Shown here piece by piece: positions 17,237 through 25,900 of a stretch of DNA of 64,000 nucleotides. The stretch covers positions 1 to 64,000 of the forward strand of contig DASXGW010000002.1 in NCBI GenBank assembly GCA_036488875.1. The letters run 5' to 3'. Under the pieces are notes generated by a model, which worked only from the letters and a program-made list of their open reading frames with translations, was not told the DNA's origin and searched no databases. This DNA comes from Candidatus Baltobacteraceae bacterium (GTDB lineage: Bacteria; Vulcanimicrobiota; Vulcanimicrobiia; Vulcanimicrobiales; Vulcanimicrobiaceae). Numbering within the stretch: the stretch's first letter is position 1; every line of letters begins with the position of its first letter. A program made the position numbers and the translations under genes.

Positions 17237-18966
17237 GAGTCTCGCCAAGGCGGCCACGGCGCGTCCGAAACGTGGGCGGCCGGCTCGCCGGCTAATCCCA
17301 TGTTCCCTCGCGCGATCGATTGCAGTATTCCCTCGCGCCGTCGCTGCAGCAGCGGCCGTCCCTCAACGGGATATCGCGCATAGAGAGCGCGGTAGCCCTC
17401 GAGCGTTCCGCCGGACCACATCACGGATTGCTGCTGAGCACCGCGGTTGCGAATCGTGTAGCATGACGTGATACGCTCGACGTGAACGAGATCGTTGTCC
17501 GCCGCAAGCCGGAGCCAAAGTGCGTAGTCGCGACAAAATGGAATCGACGCGTCGAACGGCGGATCGCCAAAGACCGCCTCGCGCCGGAACATGACGCCGA
17601 CGGCACCAACTTGGTTGCTCACCAGCAGCGCGCTAGCCTCGGCGCTGCGGCTCATGTTGCTTTCGAGGCCGTATAGCAGCCAATCATCGTTGTTGCTTCG
17701 AAGAAATGCCGTTAGGACGTCACCGTGTGCGACCGACCCGCCGGAGCGTTCCAGTGCGGTTACGAGCTCCGCGACGTGGTCGGGAAAGAAGAGGTCGTCG
17801 TCACTCAATAGCGTGACGTATTGGCCGGAGGTCGCCGCGAACGCGGCGTTTGACGACTCGACGGGATTGTTCTCAGCCATATGCATGAAGGTGACGTCGG
17901 GAAACTGCGATGCCAATGCGTCGAGGCGCGGGCCGCCGTCCACCACGACGATCGTCTCGACGTTCGTATAGCTTTGGCGCGCGACGCTTTCGAGCGCATC
18001 GCGAAGCATGGCCGGCCGGTCTAAAGTCGGTATCATCACGGAAACCTTGGGCCCGCTGCGCAGCAGCTCTCTTGGCGCCAACGGTTCCGTGACCGGCGCA
18101 CCGGGGCGTGGACGGGAAGACGCCATACCGATTGCGGCCACGGCGGCCTCGAAAATGGAGGCCATGCGCCGGCGATCGAAAACGCGGACGCCGTCGAGAA
18201 CTTCTTGAACGCCGCTCTCGGCGTCTGCGACGAGCGACGCGCCGTAGGACGCGAGGGACAGCGCGTCATCGCATCCGTAGGCGTTCGCGTCGACGATTAC
18301 TTTGGCGCCGTGCAAAATCGCATCGGCATCGGCAGCGGTCAGCCAGCGCGCGAGATCGTTGCTGGGCGGTGCGTCGGCGCTGACGACCCATAGCGGCTCC
18401 TGCATCTCCGCCAGCGCGAGCACGAAGCCGAACGCGACGCTGCCTGGAAGATGGGGTGCCCAAACGACGAGGCCCGACCGTTGGACGGGGGACGGGGAGC
18501 GTCGCGCACCGGGCTTTACGGGTGCGATCACTGCGGCGGGGTCCACCGAGAGAAGGTCGCAGACGCGGCGGCGTTCGATTTGGCTGCACACGAATAAGCC
18601 GTCCGACAGCCGAACCGCCGCCTGCATGAGGCGCAGCGAGGCTGCATCGTAAGCGGCTAGATCCGCTAAGCGCTGTCCATTGACGTTCAAGACGCCGGCA
18701 AAGGCTTGTTCGAGCGCCTCGCGCCGTTCGTCTTTGCCGGCAAGCGTAGAGATAATGGCCGGCAAAACGGCGTCGCTGCGCATCGAGTGCTCGCGCTGCA
18801 ACAGCGCGCGTACGAAGAATCTGCGGTTTTGGAAGCGTCGCCGCGTGCAGTCTCGAAGCGCCTCGGCGGCGCCGGTATGATCGAAGACGATCAGGGGCTC
18901 GTCGCAGTGCAGCGCGTCGCCAAAGCGTGACGCGATCGGTCCGTACGCCGCGACTGACGATTTCAT
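17233..18966 (-). CDS. Bimodular glycosyltransferase with C-terminal family 2 domain
   Basis: With an ATG at 18966 (MKSSVAAYG) the protein is 577 residues. The family 2 GT-A domain starts near residue 307 (PKVSVMIPTLDRPAML), with TIVVVDGG, the LLSDDDLFFPDH metal motif and CRDYALWLRLAAD on the acceptor side. The N-terminal ~300 residues look like a GT-B type half (GLVVWAPHLPGSVAF; GLFVCSQIERR-like segment), as in the gene at 14743-16515. No ribosome-binding site precedes the ATG; the frame is open further upstream but coding quality drops. A TATAAT at 19017-19012 on this strand could be its promoter, with a ~40-base leader. Likely a glycan-chain glycosyltransferase. Confidence 0.78.
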   Translation of the reverse strand: MKSSVAAYGPIASRFGDALHCDEPLIVFDHTGAAEALRDCTRRRFQNRRFFVRALLQREHSMRSDAVLPAIISTLAGKDERREALEQAFAGVLNVNGQRLADLAAYDAASLRLMQAAVRLSDGLFVCSQIERRRVCDLLSVDPAAVIAPVKPGARRSPSPVQRSGLVVWAPHLPGSVAFGFVLALAEMQEPLWVVSADAPPSNDLARWLTAADADAILHGAKVIVDANAYGCDDALSLASYGASLVADAESGVQEVLDGVRVFDRRRMASIFEAAVAAIGMASSRPRPGAPVTEPLAPRELLRSGPKVSVMIPTLDRPAMLRDALESVARQSYTNVETIVVVDGGPRLDALASQFPDVTFMHMAENNPVESSNAAFAATSGQYVTLLSDDDLFFPDHVAELVTALERSGGSVAHGDVLTAFLRSNNDDWLLYGLESNMSRSAEASALLVSNQVGAVGVMFRREAVFGDPPFDASIPFCRDYALWLRLAADNDLVHVERITSCYTIRNRGAQQQSVMWSGGTLEGYRALYARYPVEGRPLLQRRREGILQSIARGNMGLAGEPAAHVSDAPWPPWRDS

Positions 18967-19011
18967 CGGGCGGACGTTCGCACCGAAGAGGCACTGTCCC
19001 CTCGCTCGCCG

Positions 19012-19018
19012 ATTATAT
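19012..19018. promoter_or_regulatory. Overlapping divergent -10 elements
   Basis: The seven bases ATTATAT give a perfect TATAAT on the minus strand (19017-19012), suited to the gene starting at 18966, and TTATAT on the plus strand (19013-19018), exactly 6 bases before the ATG at 19025. Weak -35 resemblance (TTAGCG at 19040-19035) is seen only for the minus strand. This looks like a symmetric promoter giving a leadered transcript one way and a leaderless one the other. Confidence 0.5.
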
Positions 19019-19024
19019 GTGCGG

Positions 19025-19585
19025 ATGGCAGATGCGCTAACGCTTCGTACGGCACGCCTGAGCCTCGTACCGGCGGCAGTGGCGCACGTCCCGTTGCTCT
19101 TCCCGCTGATGAGCGATCCGCGCGTCACGACATTCCTGGCATGGGAAGCACACGCGAGCGAATCGGAAACCCTTGAAGTCGTCGAAGCACTCGTCTCGGC
19201 GCAGTCCCGCGCAATGGGCTACCACTGGACGATTTTCGAAGGGGAACGTGTGCGAGGATTGGTCTCGCTGATCGACGTGCAGCGCAAGCATCGCTCGTGG
19301 ACGCTCGAGCGCGCCGAAGTTGCGTACTGGGTAGATCCGGAGAGTCAGGGCAAAGGGATCGCGACGGAGGCAACCGCAGCCGTCGTTGCATGCGCTTTTG
19401 AACGGCTAGGTTTGAACCGCTTGCGCATTTCGCATACCGGCGCGAATCCGGCGAGCGGTCGCATTCCGCAGAAACTTGGCTTTACGTTCGTCGGCACCGA
19501 AAGGCAGTTCTTCAAGAAGAACGACGTGTGGCACGACATGAATCACTACGAGCTCCTAGCGCAGGATTGGCTGCCGGCTCAATGA
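19025..19585 (+). CDS. GNAT family N-acetyltransferase (RimJ/RimL type)
   Basis: A 186-residue protein (ATG at 19025) with the RimJ/RimL-type GNAT fold: LRTARLSLVPAA at the start, VAYWVDPESQGKGIATEA carrying the acetyl-CoA pyrophosphate loop (Q-G-K-G-I-A), and the closing HTGANPASGRIPQKLGFTFVG. Such enzymes acetylate protein N-termini, amino sugars or small amines. Placement in a glycan cluster and coupling (ATGA overlap) to a glycosidase-like gene hint at acetylation of an amino sugar, but this is inference. There is no Shine-Dalgarno; TTATAT 6 bases upstream of the ATG suggests a leaderless mRNA. A GTG at 19019 in frame is less likely. Confidence 0.85.
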   Translation: MADALTLRTARLSLVPAAVAHVPLLFPLMSDPRVTTFLAWEAHASESETLEVVEALVSAQSRAMGYHWTIFEGERVRGLVSLIDVQRKHRSWTLERAEVAYWVDPESQGKGIATEATAAVVACAFERLGLNRLRISHTGANPASGRIPQKLGFTFVGTERQFFKKNDVWHDMNHYELLAQDWLPAQ

Positions 19586-20529
19586 CGACGTTCCGGTGGA
19601 AGAAGAAGGGGCGTATCTTTGCACCGAGCGGTGAGTTCGACTGGATGGAGAGCCACGCCCAAAATCCGGCAGTTCTCCCACTCGAGGACCGGTTGCGTGT
19701 GTACTTCAACACCCGCTCCAAGAAGGATGCCGATGGAAAGGTCAGCGCTCGTGCGGCGTACGTGGACGTTCGCAGAAACGATCCCGGCTCGGTCATTGGC
19801 CTGGGCTCGCGTCCCGTGCTCGAGCTTGGCGAACTCGGAACGTTCGATCAATTCGGCGTGATGTCGAGTAGCGTTCTTCGCGTCGGCAACGACGTGTGGA
19901 TGTACTATGTGGGATGGAGCCGCTGCGAAGGCGTGCCGTACGATCACGCGATCGGACTGGCGATCAGCCGCGACGACGGCATGACGTTCGAGCGAATCGG
20001 AAGCGGTCCCGTGGTTACGCGCAATCAGAACGAACCTTTTATCCAGAACAGCCCATCGGTGCTGCGGGTCGGCGATTTGTTCCATATGTGGTACAGCACG
20101 GGAACTGCGTGGATCGCGCGAGGGACATCCGTTGAGTCCGTGTACGTCGTCGTACACGCCACTTCGCTGGACGGAATCGCGTGGAATCGGGACGGCGTCC
20201 CGTGTTTGGAGACCAAAGCCGAGTTTGAATGCCAGACCAGTCCATCGGTGATTCGCATCGGCGAACGCTACCATATGTGGTTTTGCTATCGCTACGGTAT
20301 CGACTTTCGCAACGCGCAGCGAGGGTATCGCATCGGATACGCCTGGTCGGATGACCTCACGCAATGGCACAGAAACGACGATCTGGGCGAATTGTCGCCG
20401 TCGGACGAAGGCTGGGACTCCGAAATGGTGTGTTACCCCTTCGCGTTTGCGTTGGATGGGCGAGTTCTGATGCTTTACAGCGGGAACTATTTCGGCCGCG
20501 ACGGTTTCGGGTATGCGGAGCTCAGCTGA
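19582..20529 (+). CDS. Beta-propeller glycosidase-like protein
   Basis: A 315-residue protein built of repeating blade motifs of the kind seen in five-bladed glycoside hydrolase folds (GH43/GH32/GH130-like): SSVLRVGNDVWMYYVGW, SPSVLRVGDLFHMWYSTG, SPSVIRIGERYHMWFCYR, each followed by 'S.D...W.R' (SRDDGMTFERIG; SLDGIAWNRDG; SDDLTQWHRND). No signal peptide is visible, so it acts in the cytoplasm, perhaps as a phosphorylase or transferase on an intracellular glycan intermediate. Catalytic acids cannot be assigned by eye. It overlaps the acetyltransferase by 4 bases at the start and a convergent methyltransferase gene by 8 bases at the end. Confidence 0.65.
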   Translation: MTTFRWKKKGRIFAPSGEFDWMESHAQNPAVLPLEDRLRVYFNTRSKKDADGKVSARAAYVDVRRNDPGSVIGLGSRPVLELGELGTFDQFGVMSSSVLRVGNDVWMYYVGWSRCEGVPYDHAIGLAISRDDGMTFERIGSGPVVTRNQNEPFIQNSPSVLRVGDLFHMWYSTGTAWIARGTSVESVYVVVHATSLDGIAWNRDGVPCLETKAEFECQTSPSVIRIGERYHMWFCYRYGIDFRNAQRGYRIGYAWSDDLTQWHRNDDLGELSPSDEGWDSEMVCYPFAFALDGRVLMLYSGNYFGRDGFGYAELS

Positions 20530-21589
20530 ACTGAACGAAGAGCGCTTTCCCGCAGAGAAACGCGCGGCGTACGTCGGTGCGGCGTTCCAACAGGGCATTG
20601 CCGGCGCGATAAGGGCCATCGCCGTGCGCCCAGACGTAGTCGTCGAGAATCAACCAGCCATTAGGCACGATCGCAGGCACCCATAGGTCACAATCCTGCT
20701 TCACAAAACGGTAGTCGTGATTTCCATCGATATGGATAACGGCGATCTTGCCGGCGTACCGCACCTCTGCGAACTCGTCCGTTCGAATCTCGCGCCGTGC
20801 GCTATACACCTTGAATCCCTCTTCGGAGGTCATTCGCAGGTAGTTGAACTGTCCACGAGCCGTCGGCAGCATGTTGATCACGAAAGCCTTACGCAGTAAG
20901 TCGTAATCCCATTGATCGTCCATCGTTCTCTGGACGTCACCGGGGATCTCGTGCTGGAACGACGCGCTAGGCGAAAGCGGGTCCACGGAGAGCACCGGCC
21001 CTATGCCGTAGCGCTGTGCTAAGAACTGAAGTACAAACGCGGAGCGCCCCATTAGCGATCCGATTTCTACGACGTCGCCCTTGGGCGCTTCGGCGAAGAG
21101 GGCGATCATGGCCGCCAGCTTCTCTTCGTTTGACTCACCGTAAATGTCGGCAGCGTGCTTGAGTATTGCTGCGATCTCGAGCTCGCCGGCGATGAGCGCC
21201 GACTCGCCGGCGCACGCGGCGGCAAAGCGCCGCGCTCGTGAAGCTCTCTCGAGAACGTCGCGATACGCCGTGACGACGGCCGCGATTGGCGACTCACCGA
21301 CCAACTCGACTGGCAGCGCTTGGCTTGCGATGTACGATTGCAGAAAAGCGTGAACGCTGGCGACCGGAGCGTAGATGCGTCGAATGCCGCGGGACTTCAC
21401 GAGGCCCGTAAGCGCTTCGCCAAAGGCGGTGTCGTAGACGTATGGAAGGATGAAAAGGTGACCGAAGGTGCGCTCCATCTGCGGATCGTGGACCGATGCC
21501 GCAGCGACGATCGTTTCGCCTCGCCGAGCGGCCGCGTCGCGGTACTCGACCGCCAATCGGTTGAGGGCGGGAAAGACGAGCGTTGCCAT
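20522..21589 (-). CDS. SAM-dependent methyltransferase with extra N-terminal domain
   Basis: The 355-residue product has a C-terminal methyltransferase of the Methyltransf_24 / CmcI-like group: GDVVEIGSLMGRSAFVLQFL (motif I), VLSVDPLSPS (acidic end of strand 2), then IAVIHIDGNHDYRFVKQDCD and GWLILDDYVWAHGDG, the usual metal-linked D...H.D core. About 170 N-terminal residues form a separate Rossmann-like domain (ATLVFPALNRLAVEYRDAA) like the leading domain of ATP-grasp proteins, but no ATP-grasp core follows. A glycan or sugar O-methyltransferase is the best guess. It stands alone on the minus strand between two plus-strand units; no good ribosome-binding site is visible. Confidence 0.75.
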   Translation of the reverse strand: MATLVFPALNRLAVEYRDAAARRGETIVAAASVHDPQMERTFGHLFILPYVYDTAFGEALTGLVKSRGIRRIYAPVASVHAFLQSYIASQALPVELVGESPIAAVVTAYRDVLERASRARRFAAACAGESALIAGELEIAAILKHAADIYGESNEEKLAAMIALFAEAPKGDVVEIGSLMGRSAFVLQFLAQRYGIGPVLSVDPLSPSASFQHEIPGDVQRTMDDQWDYDLLRKAFVINMLPTARGQFNYLRMTSEEGFKVYSARREIRTDEFAEVRYAGKIAVIHIDGNHDYRFVKQDCDLWVPAIVPNGWLILDDYVWAHGDGPYRAGNALLERRTDVRRAFLCGKALFVQFS

Positions 21590-21676
21590 CGCGTCGTCAT
21601 TTGAGTCGGCGGCGCAGGAGCTCCTTTCTCGGGTGGTGGATTTGTTGGCCGATGTGACGGAGGGACGACTTAAGGC

Positions 21677-22702
21677 ATGCGCGTGACTGACGCCGCGGTT
21701 TACCGCTGCCCGGCCACTGGTGAATCGCTCGCTCTCGAGATTTCCGAACGCAAGGGAGACGAAGTCGTTTCGGGACAGCTTCGCTCGCCCGGCGGAGCGA
21801 GTTATGCGATCTCCGGCGGCATACCGGACCTGAGATACCCGGCTACGCTGGCCGGCGAAGACGCGTTCGCGCGCGACATCTACGACACCGTCGCGGACGT
21901 ATACGACGAATATCTCCCGCTAACGTTTATGACGTTCGCGAGCGACGAAACCGAAACGCGCGAACTCATGGTGGATCGTCTGCGGCTGCGCCCGGGCCAG
22001 CGAGTGCTGGAAGTCGGTGCGGGAACGGGACGTACCAGTGCATTCATCGCCGGCAAGCTCGGCGGCGAGGGGCACGTGTACGTGCACGACATATCGCGCG
22101 GGATTCTGCTCAAAGCCGTGGAGCGGCTTGCAAGTGAGTCCGTAGGGCTTTCATTCCTGCTCAGCAACGGCGTTTACTTACCGTTTCCCGACGGCTACTT
22201 CGATGCGGTCTTCCACTTTGGCGGTCTGAACATGTTTTCGGACGTTCGGCGCGGACTGTCGGAGATGGCGCGCGTCGTTCGTCCTGGTGGCCGCGTCGTC
22301 GTGGGCGACGAAAGCGTTCCGCCGTGGCTGCGCGGTACGGAGTTTGGCCGAATCCTCATGAACTCGAGTAAGCACTACGAGGCGCCGCTACCGCTAGACG
22401 ATATGCCCGTGTCCGCTCGCGACGTGGTCATCGAGTACATTCTCGGCGGCGTATTCTATCTGATCAGCTTTACCGTCGGGGTTGGGGAACCGACTGCGAA
22501 CTTCGATTTCGACATTCCGGGCGCACGCGGCGGAACGCACCGCACGCGAATGTATGGAAACCTCGAGGGGGTCACTCCTGAGGCGAAGGAACTCGCGGCG
22601 CGCGCTCGCGCTAAGCGCGGCCTGAGCATGCACGCGTGGCTCGACGCGGTGGTACGTGAGGCGGCACGTCGAGATATCGGCGATGACGACGTACCGGTAT
22701 AA
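21677..22702 (+). CDS. SAM-dependent methyltransferase (UbiE-like)
   Basis: A 341-residue protein. Residues ~6-55 look like a Trm112-type stub (YRCPATGESLAL ... ISGGIPDLRYP), then a UbiE/COQ5-like core: GQRVLEVGAGTGRTSAFIAG (motif I), VYVHDISRGILLKAVERL, PFPDGYFDAVFHFGGLNMF (motif IV region) and ARVVRPGGRVVVGDES. A C-terminal extension of ~110 residues follows. The ATG is preceded by a GGAGGGA stretch. It begins a plus-strand run with an adenylating enzyme, another methyltransferase and a sulfotransferase, overlapping the adenylating enzyme by 20 bases. Substrate unknown. Confidence 0.8.
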   Translation: MRVTDAAVYRCPATGESLALEISERKGDEVVSGQLRSPGGASYAISGGIPDLRYPATLAGEDAFARDIYDTVADVYDEYLPLTFMTFASDETETRELMVDRLRLRPGQRVLEVGAGTGRTSAFIAGKLGGEGHVYVHDISRGILLKAVERLASESVGLSFLLSNGVYLPFPDGYFDAVFHFGGLNMFSDVRRGLSEMARVVRPGGRVVVGDESVPPWLRGTEFGRILMNSSKHYEAPLPLDDMPVSARDVVIEYILGGVFYLISFTVGVGEPTANFDFDIPGARGGTHRTRMYGNLEGVTPEAKELAARARAKRGLSMHAWLDAVVREAARRDIGDDDVPV

Positions 22703-24233
22703 CGCCGGCTCGGCCTTCGCAGAACAGGTCGCGAAGGCCCCGGCGCGCCCGGCTCTAAAGATGGCCGGCGGCTCGAGTGTCTCGTACGGCGATCTCAACA
22801 CTCTTGCCAATAGGATTGCCGGAGTATTTCGTCGCCGCGGTGTGAATCGGCACGACGTGGTTGGGATCGTCCATACCAAAACGCCGTCGTCTTACGCAGC
22901 GATGCTGGCTGCGTTGAAGATCGGTGCGGCCTACGTCAATCTCGACGACCAGAACCCTCCGGCCCGGCTCGAACGCATCTTCTCGACCGCACGACCCAAG
23001 GTAGTTTGCGCCGAGGCGCTCTCTGCGCCGATGCACCAAGCGGTCACGCATGCCGGCATCAGCGTGCTGGAATGGTCGGGCGAGGGGGTTCCGAGCGAAC
23101 TTTCGAGTGCTGGGACGGCCGAGCCGGACGATTGCGGTGACGTCACCGGGGCAGATCCCGCGTATATCATGTATACGTCCGGGTCGACGGGCGTTCCCAA
23201 GGGCGCCTGTATGACGCATGCCAACGTCCTGAACTTCGGCGCGTGGTGTGGATCGCGATTCGGCATCGGCCCCGACGACGTCCTGACCAACGTCAACCCG
23301 ATGTATTTCGATAACTCGGTGTTCGATTTTTATGGTGCTATGCTCAACGGTGCGTCGATCGCACCGGTTACACGCGAGACTCTCGCCAACCCCGCTGATG
23401 CCTTGAGCCAAGTCGAGGAAGCCGGCTGTACGATCTGGTTTTCGGTGCCGTCGCTATTAATCTACTTGAGCACGGTGAAGCTATTGAGCCCGAACCGGCT
23501 GCCGGCTATCCGCTCGTTCGTCTTTGGCGGCGAGGGCTATCCGAAACCGGAGCTCGCCAAGCTTTTTAAAACGTACGGGCAGCGCGCAAAGCTGATAAAC
23601 GTCTACGGTCCGACCGAATGCACCTGTATCTGTTCGGCATGGGACGTTCGACCGGAAGACTTGGCGAATCCGGACGGATTGGTGACCCTTGGACCCGTAA
23701 CGGAGAATTTTTCGATGCTCGTGCTGGACGAAGAGCGCGGGGTTTCGCCCGGCGAAATCGGCGAGCTCTGCCTATTGGGTCCCCAAGTCGGTCTCGGGTA
23801 CGTAAACGATCCGGAGCGAACCGCTAGTGCCTTCGTGCGCAGTCCCCTCAATAACCGCTGGTACGAGAAGATGTATCGCACCGGAGATCTAGTGCGCCTT
23901 TCCACCGACGGCCGTTCGCTCGATTTCGTGGGACGAAAAGACAACCAAATCAAGCACATGGGATATCGCATCGAACTCGAGGAGATCGAGTCGGCGCTCA
24001 ACCGCATCACCGGGGTGACGCAGTCGGCCGTCGTCCAAAAGGCCGGGCGGCGCGAGCAGAAGATTCTTGTTGCATACGTTGCTGCCGAGAAGCCGCTCGC
24101 GGAGGACCGGCTCCGGTCTGAGCTGCAGGATCTGTTGCCCCCGTATATGATCCCGCAGCGTTTTGAGATTCGCGAGGCTCTACCGAAGAATTCAAACGGC
24201 AAAGTGGACCGCGTCGCGCTGCGTAACGAATAA
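22683..24233 (+). CDS. Free-standing adenylation enzyme (amino-acid/acyl AMP ligase)
   Basis: An ATG at 22683 gives 516 residues with a full set of adenylation-domain core motifs in order: YTSGSTGVPKG (A3), MYFDNSVFDFYG (A4), YGPTECTCIC (A5), YRTGDLVR (A7), GRKDNQIKHMGYRIELEEIE (A8) and NSNGKVDR with the catalytic Lys (A10). There are no condensation or carrier domains, so it resembles DltA and other stand-alone A proteins that load a separate carrier protein. A lone acyl carrier protein is encoded at 27323-27574 on the other strand and is the probable partner. The activated acid, amino or hydroxy, cannot be deduced safely. Likely purpose: to supply an acyl group for an amino sugar. Confidence 0.85.
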   Translation: MTTYRYNAGSAFAEQVAKAPARPALKMAGGSSVSYGDLNTLANRIAGVFRRRGVNRHDVVGIVHTKTPSSYAAMLAALKIGAAYVNLDDQNPPARLERIFSTARPKVVCAEALSAPMHQAVTHAGISVLEWSGEGVPSELSSAGTAEPDDCGDVTGADPAYIMYTSGSTGVPKGACMTHANVLNFGAWCGSRFGIGPDDVLTNVNPMYFDNSVFDFYGAMLNGASIAPVTRETLANPADALSQVEEAGCTIWFSVPSLLIYLSTVKLLSPNRLPAIRSFVFGGEGYPKPELAKLFKTYGQRAKLINVYGPTECTCICSAWDVRPEDLANPDGLVTLGPVTENFSMLVLDEERGVSPGEIGELCLLGPQVGLGYVNDPERTASAFVRSPLNNRWYEKMYRTGDLVRLSTDGRSLDFVGRKDNQIKHMGYRIELEEIESALNRITGVTQSAVVQKAGRREQKILVAYVAAEKPLAEDRLRSELQDLLPPYMIPQRFEIREALPKNSNGKVDRVALRNE

Positions 24234-24235
24234 TC

Positions 24236-24922
24236 GTGCCGGAAAACGCGTATACGACGTTTCACAGTCAGCGGGTGGGGGCCCATCTCTACCCCACCGA
24301 GTTCGTCGTGCGTACGATGCTCGGGACCTATCCGGGCCTGAAGCTCGAGAGGAAATACAAGAACGCCCGGTTGCTGGACCTTGGCTTTGGAGACGGGAGA
24401 AACTTTCCGCTCTTTGCGAATCTGGAAGTCCGCATTTACGGCGCCGAGCCGGACCGCGAATTATGTTCGCTCGTGAGCGAACGCATGAGGCCGTTGGGCA
24501 TCCAATGCGAATTGCGACCGGGAAGCAACGCCCACGTTCCCTTCGAGGACGGATTCTTCGACTACGTCGTGGCTTGCCACTCGATCTACTATGTTGACTC
24601 CGGCGATACGTTTTCACAGAACGTCGCCGAAGCGGCGCGCGTTCTTAAACCGGGGGGCTGGATTATCGCGTCCGTGCCGGATCGCGAGAATTTCATTCTG
24701 GCGGGGGCGGACGCCTTACCGGACGGCCATTGGAGGATACGCTCGGATCCCTATGGCCTGCGCAACGGCTCTATTTTTCGCGCGTTTGCGGACCGGCAAG
24801 AGGTCGCCGCGGCCTTTACGGATTGTTTCGAGGAATTGTCCATTGCGTCGTTTCGCGACGATTGGTACGGAATTCTCGTGAGCGGATTCGTCGTGGTTGC
24901 TCGCCGATCGGAGACGGCATGA
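24236..24922 (+). CDS. Class I SAM-dependent methyltransferase
   Basis: A GTG start 2 bases after the preceding stop gives 228 residues. Motif I reads LLDLGFGDGRNFPLF, followed by YGAEPDRELCSLV (strand 2 acid), VPFEDGFFDYVVACHSIYYV and AARVLKPGGWIIASVP. This is a Methyltransf_11-type protein. It is coupled downstream to a sulfotransferase gene by a 4-base ATGA overlap, and upstream to the adenylating enzyme, which suggests it modifies the same glycan or acyl group. Confidence 0.8.
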   Translation: MPENAYTTFHSQRVGAHLYPTEFVVRTMLGTYPGLKLERKYKNARLLDLGFGDGRNFPLFANLEVRIYGAEPDRELCSLVSERMRPLGIQCELRPGSNAHVPFEDGFFDYVVACHSIYYVDSGDTFSQNVAEAARVLKPGGWIIASVPDRENFILAGADALPDGHWRIRSDPYGLRNGSIFRAFADRQEVAAAFTDCFEELSIASFRDDWYGILVSGFVVVARRSETA

Positions 24923-25893
24923 AGCCCGCCGCACTATTGCACGTCGGCTTAGCCAAATGCGCGTCGACGTTTCTGGGCGACCAGGCTCTCAAGGCGCAGC
25001 AGCGCGGCGTTGCATCTGCACTGGTCTGGAGACCCTTCGATCTGCTGATCAACCGAGCGTTCGCGGAGCTCGGGGGAACCGTCGTCGCGTTCCCCGACTC
25101 CCCGCCGCTTCCCGTCACGATACCTACGGACCGTCCGCTCATTGCCACCAATGAATGCTTGACGGGGCATTTCCCGCAGCCGCTGCGCCTTGTCTCGCAT
25201 CCCATTTATACGGGGGATACACTTAAGGCGCTGCAGCGTCGCGTGGCGGAACTTCTTCGCGCCATGAGCGTTGAAGCGCTGTCGCCGTTCGACGTTACGG
25301 TGCTGCTGATCGTCAGGAGTCCGCAACGATGGCTTCACAGCCTCTACCGAAATCTCGTTGTCATGGGTGTCGCCGAAAGCGCGGAGATATTCTTCGACCG
25401 GTTCGGAGGCGTAGTAGTTCAGTGGGCCGACGTCGACTATCTCGTGCAGCTGTACGCCGAACTTTTCGGTAAGGAGCGCGTGCGCATTCTCCCAGTCGAG
25501 ATGCTGCGTGACGATACTGCGACGTTCTTCGCTCGCGTCAACGAAATGGCCGGCGCGCAGGTCTTGCTCGACAACGAACCGCGTAACGTTGGGCTTTCCG
25601 ACGGCGCCTCGGAGCGGCTTCGTGCGTTATGGGGTGAGATCGACCGCATCGCCCCGCCGCAACCTTCCTGGTCGAACCGGACCGTCCGCTTCAAACAAGA
25701 GACGTGGGAGTTTCTGCACAACGCCGTCTTGAACGACGAGTCGGCCGTCAAACGAGCCAATGAGGTCTGGCGCGACGACCGGGTCATCTACGAAATGCCG
25801 CGAGCGCTCGTCGAGACGATGCAAACGCACATGACCGCACTGCGGCATATTGAGGGATTTGAGCGATACCGGGAAGAGTACTTCTCGGGGTAA
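24919..25893 (+). CDS. Sulfotransferase-like protein
   Basis: With the ATG at 24919 the protein is 324 residues. It begins AALLHVGLAKCASTFLGDQ, matching the PAPS 5'-phosphosulfate loop pattern (hxHhG..K.(G/A)(T/S)(T/S)) with Cys-Ala in place of Thr-Gly. TVLLIVRSPQRWLHSLYRNL fits the 3'-phosphate site, keeping the Arg and the Ser. It ends seven bases before a convergent gene. This is the second sulfotransferase of the island and is clearly diverged from the one at 13673-14746, so the two probably sulfate different positions. The family call is moderately sure; the acceptor is unknown. Confidence 0.7.
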   Translation: MKPAALLHVGLAKCASTFLGDQALKAQQRGVASALVWRPFDLLINRAFAELGGTVVAFPDSPPLPVTIPTDRPLIATNECLTGHFPQPLRLVSHPIYTGDTLKALQRRVAELLRAMSVEALSPFDVTVLLIVRSPQRWLHSLYRNLVVMGVAESAEIFFDRFGGVVVQWADVDYLVQLYAELFGKERVRILPVEMLRDDTATFFARVNEMAGAQVLLDNEPRNVGLSDGASERLRALWGEIDRIAPPQPSWSNRTVRFKQETWEFLHNAVLNDESAVKRANEVWRDDRVIYEMPRALVETMQTHMTALRHIEGFERYREEYFSG

Positions 25894-25900
25894 TGCGCGT

